Origin: Escherichia coli DSM 30083 = JCM 1649 = ATCC 11775
GTDB taxonomy: Bacteria; Pseudomonadota; Gammaproteobacteria; Enterobacterales; Enterobacteriaceae
DNA length: 64,000 nucleotides
Direction of reading: 5' to 3'
Assembly (NCBI RefSeq): GCF_003697165.2
Contig: NZ_CP033092.2
Span: forward strand, 3,286,001-3,350,000
In this document: piece after piece, positions 47,683 to 54,992 of the stretch
Layout: every line of letters starts with the position of its first letter
Numbering within the stretch: position 1 is the first letter of the stretch
Position numbers and translations under genes: made by a program
Notes under the pieces: model-generated
Told to the model about the DNA's origin: nothing
The model's database searches: none
What the model saw: only the letters and a program-made list of their open reading frames with translations

Positions 47683-48910
47683 TACACTTCTCCTCGATAA
47701 AATTCAGAACCTGATGCAACGTGGTCTCATCGCCAAACCCACCGGCTTTCGTCATCACCGAACGGGACCAGACACCGCCCAGAAAGTGACCGTATGGAAC
47801 GCATTGCGCCACCTTCCCCGTAATACGAAATCCGGTCGCGCCTAACGCACTGGCTGTTGCCATTGCGACATCACCACCAGAGAGATAAAGCGCATCGGGC
47901 ATTGTGCGAAGCAGAACTTGCCGGGTAAGTTCGCCAAGAAACCGGCAAATTTTTTCCCCAAGTGCAGCGCGACTCATCTGCCAACGCTGGCAAAGGGTGT
48001 CGATCTGATGTCTTGCTACAGAATCGTTACAGGTGTGGACAATGCAGTGGTCGCCTTTCTGCAAGGCCTGCACAATACGCGCGTCATAGTCACTGGCATT
48101 GCCTGCCAGAATGTGTTCAACATCGACGTATATCTGTGTGATACGTGGGTGTGAATGAAGTGTGGCGATCTGCCGTTGAGCGATTTCGCTCATTGAACCA
48201 ATAATGGCCAGCACGGTGGGTGGCGACATAATCGCGGAGCGCCGGGCAACGGCATCACAAATACCAGCGGAGCCGACCAGCAGCAGCGGTTGTTTAGCCT
48301 GCATCACAGCGGCAGCGATGCGATCCAGGTCGCTGTCCGTCTGCGCATCTATCACGCCAATCCACGGTTGCTCATAAGACAAATGGCTGAGCTGAGAAAC
48401 CGTAACGGGCTGGCATGGAATGGCCGTCTGCAACCGGATGATATCCGCAATTCGGGCGCTCAATACCGGGGTTTTCGGATCGCTGGCAAACTCGGTTTCC
48501 GTTATCCGCACACCGTTTACCCAACACTCACCGGCCACTGTGGTCCTTCCCGCCTGAGGAAATGCGGGGGCAACCACTGCGCCCGTTATACCGCATGCCT
48601 TCATCAGGGCTTCAATTTCTGCGCCGATATTGCCTCGCAGCGTGGAATCTATCTTTTTAATCACGAGCGGCGGATTATTCGCCAGAGGGAGATGACTCAT
48701 CAGCGAGGTTATTTTCATCGCCGCCAGCTTAGGATCCATCGCCCGGCTGTCGCTGTTAATCACCCATACGCTGGCATCACCGCGATAATGCATTTCAAAG
48801 GCCACATCAACTGTATGCCCCACCTGCGCCAGGCTTACCCCCGCGTCGTTGGCTCCCGTGAAATCATCGGCAACGACGAGAATGCTCGGCTTAGTGATTC
48901 CCTTTTCCAT
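47675..48910 (-). CDS. dtnK: Four-carbon acid sugar kinase, DtnK/DUF1537 family
   Basis: A two-domain kinase of about 411 residues. The N-terminal substrate domain starts SILVVADDFTGANDAGVSLA and the C-terminal nucleotide domain has LYLSGGDVAMATASALGATG. Family members phosphorylate the C4 hydroxyl of D-threonate, L-threonate or D-erythronate. I choose the second of two adjacent ATGs because GGAG lies 5 bases before it; the first ATG (48913) or a 14-codon longer form are alternatives. The longer form would run into the operator at 48940. Together with pdxA2 it gives a route from a C4 acid to DHAP. Confidence 0.87.
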   Translation of the reverse strand: MEKGITKPSILVVADDFTGANDAGVSLAQVGHTVDVAFEMHYRGDASVWVINSDSRAMDPKLAAMKITSLMSHLPLANNPPLVIKKIDSTLRGNIGAEIEALMKACGITGAVVAPAFPQAGRTTVAGECWVNGVRITETEFASDPKTPVLSARIADIIRLQTAIPCQPVTVSQLSHLSYEQPWIGVIDAQTDSDLDRIAAAVMQAKQPLLLVGSAGICDAVARRSAIMSPPTVLAIIGSMSEIAQRQIATLHSHPRITQIYVDVEHILAGNASDYDARIVQALQKGDHCIVHTCNDSVARHQIDTLCQRWQMSRAALGEKICRFLGELTRQVLLRTMPDALYLSGGDVAMATASALGATGFRITGKVAQCVPYGHFLGGVWSRSVMTKAGGFGDETTLHQVLNFIEEKCSE

Positions 48911-48939
48911 CATCACTCCAGGTTGTTTTATGATAACAA

Positions 48940-48955
48940 TGATTATATTCAATCA
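48940..48955. promoter_or_regulatory. Island operator O1
   Basis: TGATTATATTCAATCA is identical at 14 of 16 positions to the palindrome at 49046. It overlaps a second perfect 14-bp palindrome, TCAATCATGATTGA (48949-48962). It sits 30 bp before the kinase start, where a repressor would block that promoter. Assignment to the DeoR-family protein is inference. Confidence 0.7.
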
Positions 48956-48967
48956 TGATTGATTAAA

Positions 48968-48983
48968 TGTGAGCAAGCTCAAG
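48968..48983. promoter_or_regulatory. Possible CRP site in the island's divergent promoter region
   Basis: AAATGTGA-GCAAGC-TCAAG has one perfect CRP half-site and a degenerate second one at correct 6-bp spacing. It lies between the two operators. Catabolite control would fit a sugar-acid operon, but the match is partial. Confidence 0.4.
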
Positions 48984-49045
48984 TTATTAATCACTCGAAT
49001 AAATTATAAAATTAGACCATGTTACGTAGGCTACGGCATTTTGAA

Positions 49046-49061
49046 TGATTGAATTCAATCA
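49046..49061. promoter_or_regulatory. Island operator O2, perfect 16-bp palindrome
   Basis: TGATTGAATTCAATCA reads the same on both strands. It lies 18 bp before the start of the alcohol dehydrogenase gene. Its centre is 106 bp from that of O1, about ten turns of B-DNA. Confidence 0.75.
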
Positions 49062-49079
49062 CCAGAAGAGAGGTTATTT

Positions 49080-50237
49080 GTGGTAATTATCAATAGCACG
49101 ATACTGAGCGGCGCAGGCGCTATCCCTTCCCTGACGTCGCTCTTACCCGACATCAGAAAAATGCTGCTGGTCACTGACCGTAATATTGCGCAGCTCGACG
49201 GTGTGCAGCAGATTCGCGCCTTACTGGAAAAGCACTGCCCGCAGGTTAACGTTATCGATAATGTGCCCGCAGAGCCCACGCATCATGATGTGCGCCAGCT
49301 AATGGATGCCCTTGGCGATGCCTCTTTTGATGTGGTGGTCGGGATCGGCGGTGGCAGCGTGTTGGATGTGGCGAAGCTGCTGTCGGTGCTTTGCCATCCA
49401 CAATCACCGGGGCTGGATGCGCTGCTTGCGGGTGAAAAACCGACTCAGCGGGTGCAATCATGGTTGATTCCTACAACCGCCGGAACCGGCTCAGAAGCCA
49501 CGCCGAATGCGATTCTGGCAATCCCTGAACAAAGCACGAAGGTGGGTATTATTTCCCAGGTGCTGTTACCAGACTATGTGGCGCTTTTCCCGGAACTGAC
49601 CACCAGCATGCCCGCGCATATTGCGGCGTCCACGGGCATTGATGCTCTTTGCCACTTACTGGAGTGTTTTACCGCGACCGTGGCAAATCCGGTCAGCGAT
49701 AACGCGGCGCTGACTGGGTTAAGTAAACTTTTCCGGCACATTCAACCCGCCGTGAACGATCCTCAGGATCTGCGCGCAAAACTGGAAATGCTGTGGGCGT
49801 CTTACTATGGCGGCGTAGCGATAACCCATGCGGGCACGCATCTCGTTCATGCGCTCTCCTACCCGTTAGGTGGCAAATATCATCTGCCGCATGGCGTCGC
49901 GAATGCCATCTTGCTGGCGCCGTGCATGGCGTTTGTTCGCCCCTGGGCGGTCGAGAAATTTGCCCGGGTCTGGGATTGCATTCCCGATGCGGAAACCGCC
50001 CTGAGCGCGGAAGAAAAATCTCATGCCCTGGTGACCTGGTTACAGGCATTAGTCAATCAACTCAAGCTACCCAACAATCTCGCGGATCTCGGCGTACCGC
50101 CAGAGGATATTGCCTCTCTGAGCGAGGCGGCACTGAACGTGAAGCGCCTTATGAACAATGTGCCGTGCCAGCTTGATCTACAGGACGTACAGGCCATTTA
50201 CCAAACACTGTTTCCGCAACATCAATTTAAGGAATAA
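49080..50237 (+). CDS. Iron-containing (type III) alcohol dehydrogenase
   Basis: A 385-residue group III alcohol dehydrogenase. The NAD(P) site is VGIGGGSVLDVAK (88-100) and the second nucleotide region is LIPTTAGTGSEATPNAI. Metal ligands are expected in ALCHLLECFTA, and in HLVHALSYPLGGKYHLPHG with its histidines. It probably reduces an aldehyde made by the aldolase encoded next door. The start is GTG after AGAAGAGAGG; no nearby ATG fits. It is the first gene of the plus arm, 3 bp before the aldolase gene. Confidence 0.88.
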   Translation: MVIINSTILSGAGAIPSLTSLLPDIRKMLLVTDRNIAQLDGVQQIRALLEKHCPQVNVIDNVPAEPTHHDVRQLMDALGDASFDVVVGIGGGSVLDVAKLLSVLCHPQSPGLDALLAGEKPTQRVQSWLIPTTAGTGSEATPNAILAIPEQSTKVGIISQVLLPDYVALFPELTTSMPAHIAASTGIDALCHLLECFTATVANPVSDNAALTGLSKLFRHIQPAVNDPQDLRAKLEMLWASYYGGVAITHAGTHLVHALSYPLGGKYHLPHGVANAILLAPCMAFVRPWAVEKFARVWDCIPDAETALSAEEKSHALVTWLQALVNQLKLPNNLADLGVPPEDIASLSEAALNVKRLMNNVPCQLDLQDVQAIYQTLFPQHQFKE

Positions 50238-50240
50238 ATC

Positions 50241-51128
50241 ATGCCGAAAACCATTGAAGGTGTATTAACCGCTATCGTCACCCCGTTTACCGCGACCGGC
50301 AGTCTGAATATCCCGGCGTTAAAAGTGCAGGTGAATCGTCAACTGGAAGCGGGTAACGCGATTTTTTGCGGCGGCACCAACGGCGAGTTTTTTGTGTTGA
50401 ATGAACAGGAGAAGCTCAGCGTTACGCAAACCTGCGTGGATGAAGTGGCTGGTCGTGCGCCGGTCGTGGCACACATTGGCGAGATCTCTACGCGCGAAAC
50501 GATTCGTCTGGGTCAGCAGATTGAAAAACTTGGCGTAGATGCCGTGTCGGTCATTGCCCCTTACTTCGTACCGCTGAAACAGGAAGAGTTGATTGCGCAT
50601 TACAGCGCAATTGCCGACGCACTGAGCATTCCGATGTTTCTCTATAACATCCCGGCCCGCACTGGCAATACGATCCAGCCAGAAACCGCGCGTGCTCTGG
50701 CGTCGCACCCCAATATCATTGGGATTAAAGACAGCGCCGGAAGCGACGAAAGCCTGAAGGGTTTTCTCGATGCGGTGCGCGACATTGACGGCTTTAATGT
50801 GCTCAACGGCCCGGATTCGCTGATCCATAAAGGGTTTGTCGAGGGATGTTCAGCCTGTATCTCTGGGCTCGCCAACATCGCGCCGCGAGAAATCAATGCC
50901 ATCTGGTCTCGCTTCCATGCCGGTGATATTGAAGGGTCTTATGAAGCACAGGAGAGTGTAACGGGCCTGCGTACCGATCTTTATAAAGTAGCATTCTCCC
51001 CGGCTGCGGTGAAAAAAGCGTTGCAGCTTATGGGGCATGATGTTGGTGATAGCCGCTACGCGGTTAATTTCACGCCTGAACAGATCAGCGAGATTCAACA
51101 AATTATTCGTCATTATAACATTAATTAA
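50241..51128 (+). CDS. DapA-family pyruvate-dependent aldolase
   Basis: A 295-residue (beta/alpha)8 protein of the dihydrodipicolinate synthase/N-acetylneuraminate lyase superfamily. The pyruvate-binding loop is GGTNGEF (44-50), Tyr135 (LYNIPARTG) and Schiff-base Lys163 (IIGIKDSAG) are present. True DapA is unlikely, as dapA is elsewhere and the context is sugar acids. It more likely cleaves a 2-keto-3-deoxy sugar acid to pyruvate and an aldehyde. The ATG follows AAGGAATAAATC. Confidence 0.88.
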   Translation: MPKTIEGVLTAIVTPFTATGSLNIPALKVQVNRQLEAGNAIFCGGTNGEFFVLNEQEKLSVTQTCVDEVAGRAPVVAHIGEISTRETIRLGQQIEKLGVDAVSVIAPYFVPLKQEELIAHYSAIADALSIPMFLYNIPARTGNTIQPETARALASHPNIIGIKDSAGSDESLKGFLDAVRDIDGFNVLNGPDSLIHKGFVEGCSACISGLANIAPREINAIWSRFHAGDIEGSYEAQESVTGLRTDLYKVAFSPAAVKKALQLMGHDVGDSRYAVNFTPEQISEIQQIIRHYNIN

Positions 51129-51187
51129 ATTAACTCTATTATCCAGCCCGCTATAAAGTTTAGATAAAGAGAATAAAGGATTACCCC

Positions 51188-51909
51188 ATGTTTTTGTGGT
51201 TTATGCAGCCAGATATCTGGCTCACTTTAATTACCCTCACCTTTCTGGAAATTATTCTTGGGGTGGATAATATTATTTTTCTTTCACTGGTGGTGGCAAA
51301 ACTTCCGTTATCACAACAAAATATGGCGCGTAAACTGGGTTTAAGCTGCGCGATGATTATGCGGATATTATTGCTGATATCCATTGCGTGGCTTTCACAT
51401 ATTACCCAGCCGCTTTTTACCGTGCTGACGCTGGAGATTTCGTTCCGCACGTTGATTCTGCTCGGGGCGGGCTGTTCCTGATTTATAAAGCGATACAGGA
51501 GATACGCGAAGAGCTGTCGCCCGCGCAGGAAGACGAACATGGCAGCGGATCGCGGCAACTGTCGTTGTGCGGTGCCATTGTACAGATAATGCTGCTCGAT
51601 ATCGTGTTTAGCCTGGATTCGGTGATCACCGCCGTCGGCCTTTCTCAGCATATATTTATCATGATTGCCGCCGTAATGATTGCCGTCGGTGTCATGATGT
51701 TTGCGGCGAAAACAATTGGTGATTTCGTTAACGCCACGCCGTCAATAAAAATACTGGCGTTAACCTTTTTATTGTTTGTCGGTGTATTGCTGGTTGCCGA
51801 TAGTCTCAACATTCATATTGCCAAAGAGTATCTCTACTTCGCGATATTTTTCTCATTAAGTGTTGAGACACTCAATATTATCCGTGAAAGAAGAAAGTTT
51901 CGACATTGA
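51188..51909 (+). pseudogene. TerC/YgdQ-family membrane protein, frameshifted
   Basis: Two overlapping frames together spell one TerC-family protein of about 240 residues. The first (51188-51481) gives MFLWFMQPDIWLTLITLTF and IILGVDNIIFLSLVVAKLP, then breaks after RTLILLGAG. The second resumes at GLFLIYKAIQEIREEL and continues with QIMLLDIVFSLDSVITAVGL to KFRH at 51909. One missing G in the run at 51464-51467 explains the break. The family includes YgdQ, YoaE and the Mn2+ exporter Alx/MntP-like proteins; substrate here unknown. It could be a true null allele or a sequencing error in a homopolymer. Confidence 0.8.
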
Positions 51910-51973
51910 TCGAAACGCATGAATCGCACTCGCATTAATAAATCTATTACCAACTTTAAGATGGAGTCTAACT

Positions 51974-53143
51974 ATGTCTGTAGCCCTTATTCGTGACGGC
52001 GTCATCCGTCCATCCGAAAACGATTCGCATGTGCTTACCGCCATGCTGCCCTCGTCCTGCCCGCAAAACCACGCGGCGAATATTCTGCCTTTGCCGGATG
52101 GCGCGTTAATGTGCGTCTGGTTTGCGGGAACGCAGGAAGGTATTGCCGATATTTCTGTCTGGGGATCGCGATTGCCCGCTGGCGGAATGCAGTGGAGCGA
52201 TGCGGTCAAACTTTCCCACGATGACACGCGTTCAGAGCAAAACCCGGTGCTGTTTCTCGCGCCGGATAACGTGCTGTGGCTCCTATGGACCGCACAAATA
52301 TCCGGTAATCAGGACACCGCCATCGTCCGCTACCGTAAGTCAGACGACCTCGGACAAACCTGGGGCGAGATTGCCACCCTGCTTGATAAACCCGGTACGT
52401 TCATTCGACAGCCAATCACGGTGCTTGATAACGGCAACTGGCTGCTGCCCGTCTTTTATTGCCGTACCCAACCCGGCGAAAAATGGGTCGGCAATGATGA
52501 TATCAGCGCAGTGAAAATTTCCGCTGACGGTGGTCACTCCTGGCGCGATGTCGAGGTGCCGCAAAGTCTCGGCTGTGTTCATATGAATATCACAATGTTG
52601 CACGACGGTACGTTGGTTGCTCTCTTTCGCAGCCGTTGGGCAGACAACATCTATATCAGCCATTCAGTGGACAACGGCGAGAGTTGGTCGGTGCCGCAAG
52701 CAACCGAATTGCCCAACAACAATTCGTCTATTCAGGTAACGACGCTTGCCAGCGGCGAACTGGCGCTGGTGTACAACGCGATGAGTGCGGCAGGCGCAGT
52801 AGAACGTCGCGCGTCGCTTTATGACGAAATCGTCGATGGCGACGACAGCCGCAAAGAACCGACAGCCGTCGGACGCTCCGCTTTCTGGGGTGCCCCACGC
52901 GCGCCGATGACGGTAGCGATTTCTGCCGATGGTGGGAAAAGCTGGCCGTGGCGGCGCAATCTCGATGAAGGCGACGGCTACTGCATGACCAACAATTCCC
53001 TGGAAAAGCTAAATCGTGAGTTCTCCTACCCCAGCATCAAACAAAGCCCGGACGGTACGCTACATATCGCTTACACCTGGTGGCGTCAGGCCATCAAGTA
53101 CGTACGCATCTCCCCCGAGTGGGTTAAGGGGCAGGCATCATGA
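51974..53143 (+). CDS. Cytoplasmic sialidase-fold (BNR/Asp-box) protein
   Basis: A 389-residue six-bladed propeller protein with four Asp boxes of the form SxDxGxxW: SDDLGQTW (123-130), SADGGHSW (183-190), SVDNGESW (231-238) and SADGGKSW (317-324). No signal peptide is present, so it acts in the cytoplasm. Related proteins (GH33 and sialidase-like families) handle glycosides of 2-keto-3-deoxy acids such as sialic acid or Kdo. The start follows GATGGAGTCTAACT. It overlaps the next gene by 4 bp. An FRIP-type arginine motif is not obvious (TFIRQPITV at 142-150 may take its place). Confidence 0.82.
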   Translation: MSVALIRDGVIRPSENDSHVLTAMLPSSCPQNHAANILPLPDGALMCVWFAGTQEGIADISVWGSRLPAGGMQWSDAVKLSHDDTRSEQNPVLFLAPDNVLWLLWTAQISGNQDTAIVRYRKSDDLGQTWGEIATLLDKPGTFIRQPITVLDNGNWLLPVFYCRTQPGEKWVGNDDISAVKISADGGHSWRDVEVPQSLGCVHMNITMLHDGTLVALFRSRWADNIYISHSVDNGESWSVPQATELPNNNSSIQVTTLASGELALVYNAMSAAGAVERRASLYDEIVDGDDSRKEPTAVGRSAFWGAPRAPMTVAISADGGKSWPWRRNLDEGDGYCMTNNSLEKLNREFSYPSIKQSPDGTLHIAYTWWRQAIKYVRISPEWVKGQAS

Positions 53144-53610
53144 TTATCGGTAATCTCAACCATTTGTCGCTGGCGGGGCTTCCTGCCTGGGTGAGAAATA
53201 TTCTGCTGCGCCCGGAGTGTTCATTATCGGCGTTATCCACCAGAGAGGACGGTCGCTGGCAACCTGAAGGATGTCGGTGGTTCTGCACGCTGGGAACTTC
53301 AGACACGCAACCCGCCGAACTCCGCCATACGGAGTATCACCATTTATGGGCCGATATACAGGTGGTGATTACTGGTTGTGAGGGCATTAATGCGGGAACG
53401 CGGCCCATCGCTCGCGAAAACGATGAAGAACGTAAGCCCGATCTGTTTATCGCCCCATCCCCTGAAAACAGTGTCGCCATCACCCTACACGCCGGTGATT
53501 TCGCCGTCTTTATGCCTGAGGAACCTCACCAGGCGCTGTGCGCAATTGGCACGGCTACTTCAATACGCAAAGCGGTCTTTAAAGTACCGCGCGACATGCT
53601 GGAAGCCTAA
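53140..53610 (+). CDS. YhcH/YjgK/YiaL (NanQ) family anomerase
   Basis: A 156-residue cupin-type protein of the DUF386 family. Conserved parts are RHTEYHHLWADIQVVITG (about 66-84), HAGDFAVFMPEEPHQALC and the C-terminal AVFKVPRDML. E. coli YhcH (NanQ) interconverts anomers of N-acetylneuraminate before NanA cleaves the open form. This homologue next to a DapA-type aldolase suggests the same service for another ulosonic acid. The ATG overlaps the sialidase-like stop (ATGA). Confidence 0.85.
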   Translation: MIIGNLNHLSLAGLPAWVRNILLRPECSLSALSTREDGRWQPEGCRWFCTLGTSDTQPAELRHTEYHHLWADIQVVITGCEGINAGTRPIARENDEERKPDLFIAPSPENSVAITLHAGDFAVFMPEEPHQALCAIGTATSIRKAVFKVPRDMLEA

Positions 53611-53623
53611 AAGGAGAGAAAAA

Positions 53624-54904
53624 ATGACAATGGAAATGATCCTGGCATTAGGAATACTGGTCCTGATGATCGTGCTGATCATGTCGGACAAAATGCCTTT
53701 TGGCGCACCGCCACTGCTTGCGTGTTTATTGCTGGTTGTATCGGGACTTTCGACCGTTCAACAGGCTTTTGCCGGATTCGTCAATCCAAGCGTGGTGATG
53801 ATTGCAGGGTTTATGGTGGTCATGGCGGCGCTACAAAAAACCCGGCTTATCAGCAACGTTAAATCTGCGATGATAAGCCTGGTCAATAAAGGCAGTTACC
53901 GCAGCTATGGGCTGTTGTTAGTCATTGTTATGCTGGGTGCCAGTCTTGCCGGCACCGGAGCGACCGGTTATTACGTGCTAATTCTGTCGCTGGTATCCAC
54001 CATTCCGTACAGTAAAAAGCTACCAACATCGAAATTAATGATGCCCCTGGGATTTGCCACCAACCACCCGCTTCTTCCTATCAATCTCGCGCTTCTCTTT
54101 GGCGTTACGGCGACCGTACTCGAAACCGCGGGGTTTCATCAGGAGATTTCGATGGGGCGCTTTGCGCTGGTGAATCTCATCATGTCAGCGGCTTTCCTCG
54201 CATGGAGTCTTATTGCCTACCGTTTTCTTCCGGATCATCCCATTGCGGATGCTTCCGAGGATGCGCTGGCGGCACGCGAGGAAACGTTTAACGCCCTTCC
54301 TGCCTGGAAAGAATATTGCACTATTGCCGCATTCGCTGTCAGCGTTATCGGCATGATGCTAATGAACATTCTGGGAAATATCGCCTTCGTTATTCCGGGT
54401 CTTGCGGGTGCGTTTGTTCTGATGATCGATGTACTGGACTTCAAAGAAGTTCGCGATCATATGGGGGCTCCGGTCATTTTAATGATGGCGGGGGTGATCG
54501 GTATAGCTGATGCACTGGCGGGCACCGGCTTTACGGCGATGGTTGGCGATGCCGTTGCAGGTGTGCTCGGTTCTGGCGTCTCACCGTTTGTATTTATTGT
54601 CGCCTTTGCTTTGCTTACCAGTACCTGCGCCACCTTCACGGGTTCGAATATGGGGTCAGTATATATTTTTGCCCCCATCGCCATTGCCGCCTGTACTAGC
54701 CTTGGGCTTAACCCGACCGCTGCCGCGATTGCGGTGGTGATTTCTGGCTGGAATGGCGGCTATATGCCTATTGACGGAATGCCAGCCATGATCCTCGGAA
54801 TGGGGAAATACAAACTTCCCGAATTCTGGGTGTTCTCTGTACCAATGTATCTCATCCGCATTCTGGCGCTTTGTGCAGGCGCTGTTTTTATCTTCCCAAT
54901 GTAA
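53624..54904 (+). CDS. Ion-transporter superfamily permease (SLC13/ArsB-like)
   Basis: A 426-residue membrane protein with about 11 helices in two halves. The halves carry GATGYYVLILSLV and FATNHPLLPINLAL in the first and TSTCATFTGSNMGSVYIFAP and SGWNGGYMPIDGMPAMILG in the second, the re-entrant-loop pattern of anion/dicarboxylate carriers. It is the likely importer of the pathway's substrate. I start at the ATG after AAGGAGAG at 53611; an upstream frame of 82 codons overlaps the anomerase gene and is not real. It is the last gene of the plus arm. Confidence 0.85.
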   Translation: MTMEMILALGILVLMIVLIMSDKMPFGAPPLLACLLLVVSGLSTVQQAFAGFVNPSVVMIAGFMVVMAALQKTRLISNVKSAMISLVNKGSYRSYGLLLVIVMLGASLAGTGATGYYVLILSLVSTIPYSKKLPTSKLMMPLGFATNHPLLPINLALLFGVTATVLETAGFHQEISMGRFALVNLIMSAAFLAWSLIAYRFLPDHPIADASEDALAAREETFNALPAWKEYCTIAAFAVSVIGMMLMNILGNIAFVIPGLAGAFVLMIDVLDFKEVRDHMGAPVILMMAGVIGIADALAGTGFTAMVGDAVAGVLGSGVSPFVFIVAFALLTSTCATFTGSNMGSVYIFAPIAIAACTSLGLNPTAAAIAVVISGWNGGYMPIDGMPAMILGMGKYKLPEFWVFSVPMYLIRILALCAGAVFIFPM

Positions 54905-54915
54905 TCTCAGACAAA

Positions 54916-54947
54916 AAAAGCGGCAGAGAAGATCCCTGCCGCTTTTT
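54916..54947. terminator. Terminator between the permease and nagE
   Basis: AAAAGCGGCAG and CTGCCGCTTTTT form a long stem with T and A runs, directly after the permease gene. It can end both convergent operons. Confidence 0.85.
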
Positions 54948-54950
54948 ATT

Positions 54951-54982
54951 GTCTGATGCGACGCTGCCGCGTCGCATCAGAC
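54951..54982. repeat. Perfect 14-bp hairpin, REP-like, at the island end
   Basis: GTCTGATGCGACGC (54951-54964) pairs completely with GCGTCGCATCAGAC (54969-54982) around TGCC. It is of REP type and lies 10 bp before the nagE stop. Confidence 0.8.
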
Positions 54983-54992
54983 ATAAAGCAGA

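Noticed and set aside
50241..51128. Housekeeping dapA for lysine synthesis
   Set aside because: The context is a regulated sugar-acid operon far from the core dapA locus, and the loop GGTNGEF fits other aldolases equally well.
51388..51909. Independent 173-codon gene starting at 51388
   Set aside because: Its first 27 residues are an out-of-frame reading of the TerC gene; the real homology begins after the frameshift.
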